44,419 nucleotides of DNA from Armadillidium nasatum (lineage: Eukaryota > Arthropoda > Malacostraca > Isopoda > Armadillidiidae), in assembly GCA_009176605.1 (NCBI GenBank), contig SEYY01005709.1:1-44419 (forward strand), in the 5' to 3' direction. Each line of letters begins with the position of its first letter. Position 1 is the stretch's first letter. This document shows positions 44,401-44,419 of this stretch, piece by piece. The notes below the pieces were generated by a model. That model saw nothing but the letters and a program-made list of their open reading frames with translations, was not told the DNA's origin and did no database searches. The translations under genes were made by a program, and so were the position numbers.

Positions 44401-44419
44401 TTGTTTACTTTCATTTCCT

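Overview
This is eukaryotic, AT-rich, repeat-laden nuclear DNA. Spliced conserved animal genes, jockey-like non-LTR retrotransposons, mariner and hAT remnants and about twenty long (TA)n arrays suggest an arthropod, most likely a crustacean. That taxonomic guess is inference; the window has no rRNA or mitochondrial marker. I see no bacterial-type operon, tRNA, rRNA or CRISPR array.

Two host genes can be reconstructed exon by exon from conserved protein blocks, splice dinucleotides and matching codon phases. The first is Suppressor of fused (Sufu), the negative regulator of Hedgehog signalling. It is on the + strand with nine recognisable exons between 13154 and about 22840; the 5' first exon is not found. 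The second is the C-terminal part of RIC1, a subunit of the RIC1-RGP1 exchange factor for the Golgi GTPase Rab6. It is on the - strand with seven exons from 43375 down to a stop codon at 35510, and its 5' part lies beyond the right edge.

Layout: positions 1-8905 and 9344-18424 are a giant inverted repeat, about 98-99% identical in the stretches compared, around a roughly 240-bp unique spacer (8997-9238). Each arm carries Sufu exons 2-8, so two partial Sufu copies lie head to head. The left copy (- strand) runs off the window start and has lost exactly exon 7, the exon that lies between two (TA)n arrays in the right copy. The arms also share a broken hAT transposase, rearranged jockey-like fragments near the centre and a decayed jockey-like fragment at the outer end. 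From 18425 to 22840 only the right copy continues (exons 9 and 10), with an antisense jockey-like element in intron 9. From 22841 to 35365 is intergenic or repeat DNA: a truncated second type of LINE (23529-24490), a long stretch where I recognise nothing, a 366-bp higher-order tandem repeat (28128-29290), and mariner and jockey-like remnants (29290-32330). From 35510 to 43375 is RIC1, with a small jockey 3'-end insertion in an intron. The right end holds a decayed LINE fragment.

The most unusual points are the palindrome with two Sufu copies, the exon lost between (TA)n arrays, a GC-AG intron in both Sufu copies, a Sufu terminal exon reading into a (TA)n array that would add a Tyr-Ile repeat tail, and repeated placement of (TA)n arrays right at exon edges in both genes. 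The palindrome could be a true duplication or an assembly join of haplotypes through (TA)n arrays; the sequence alone cannot decide.
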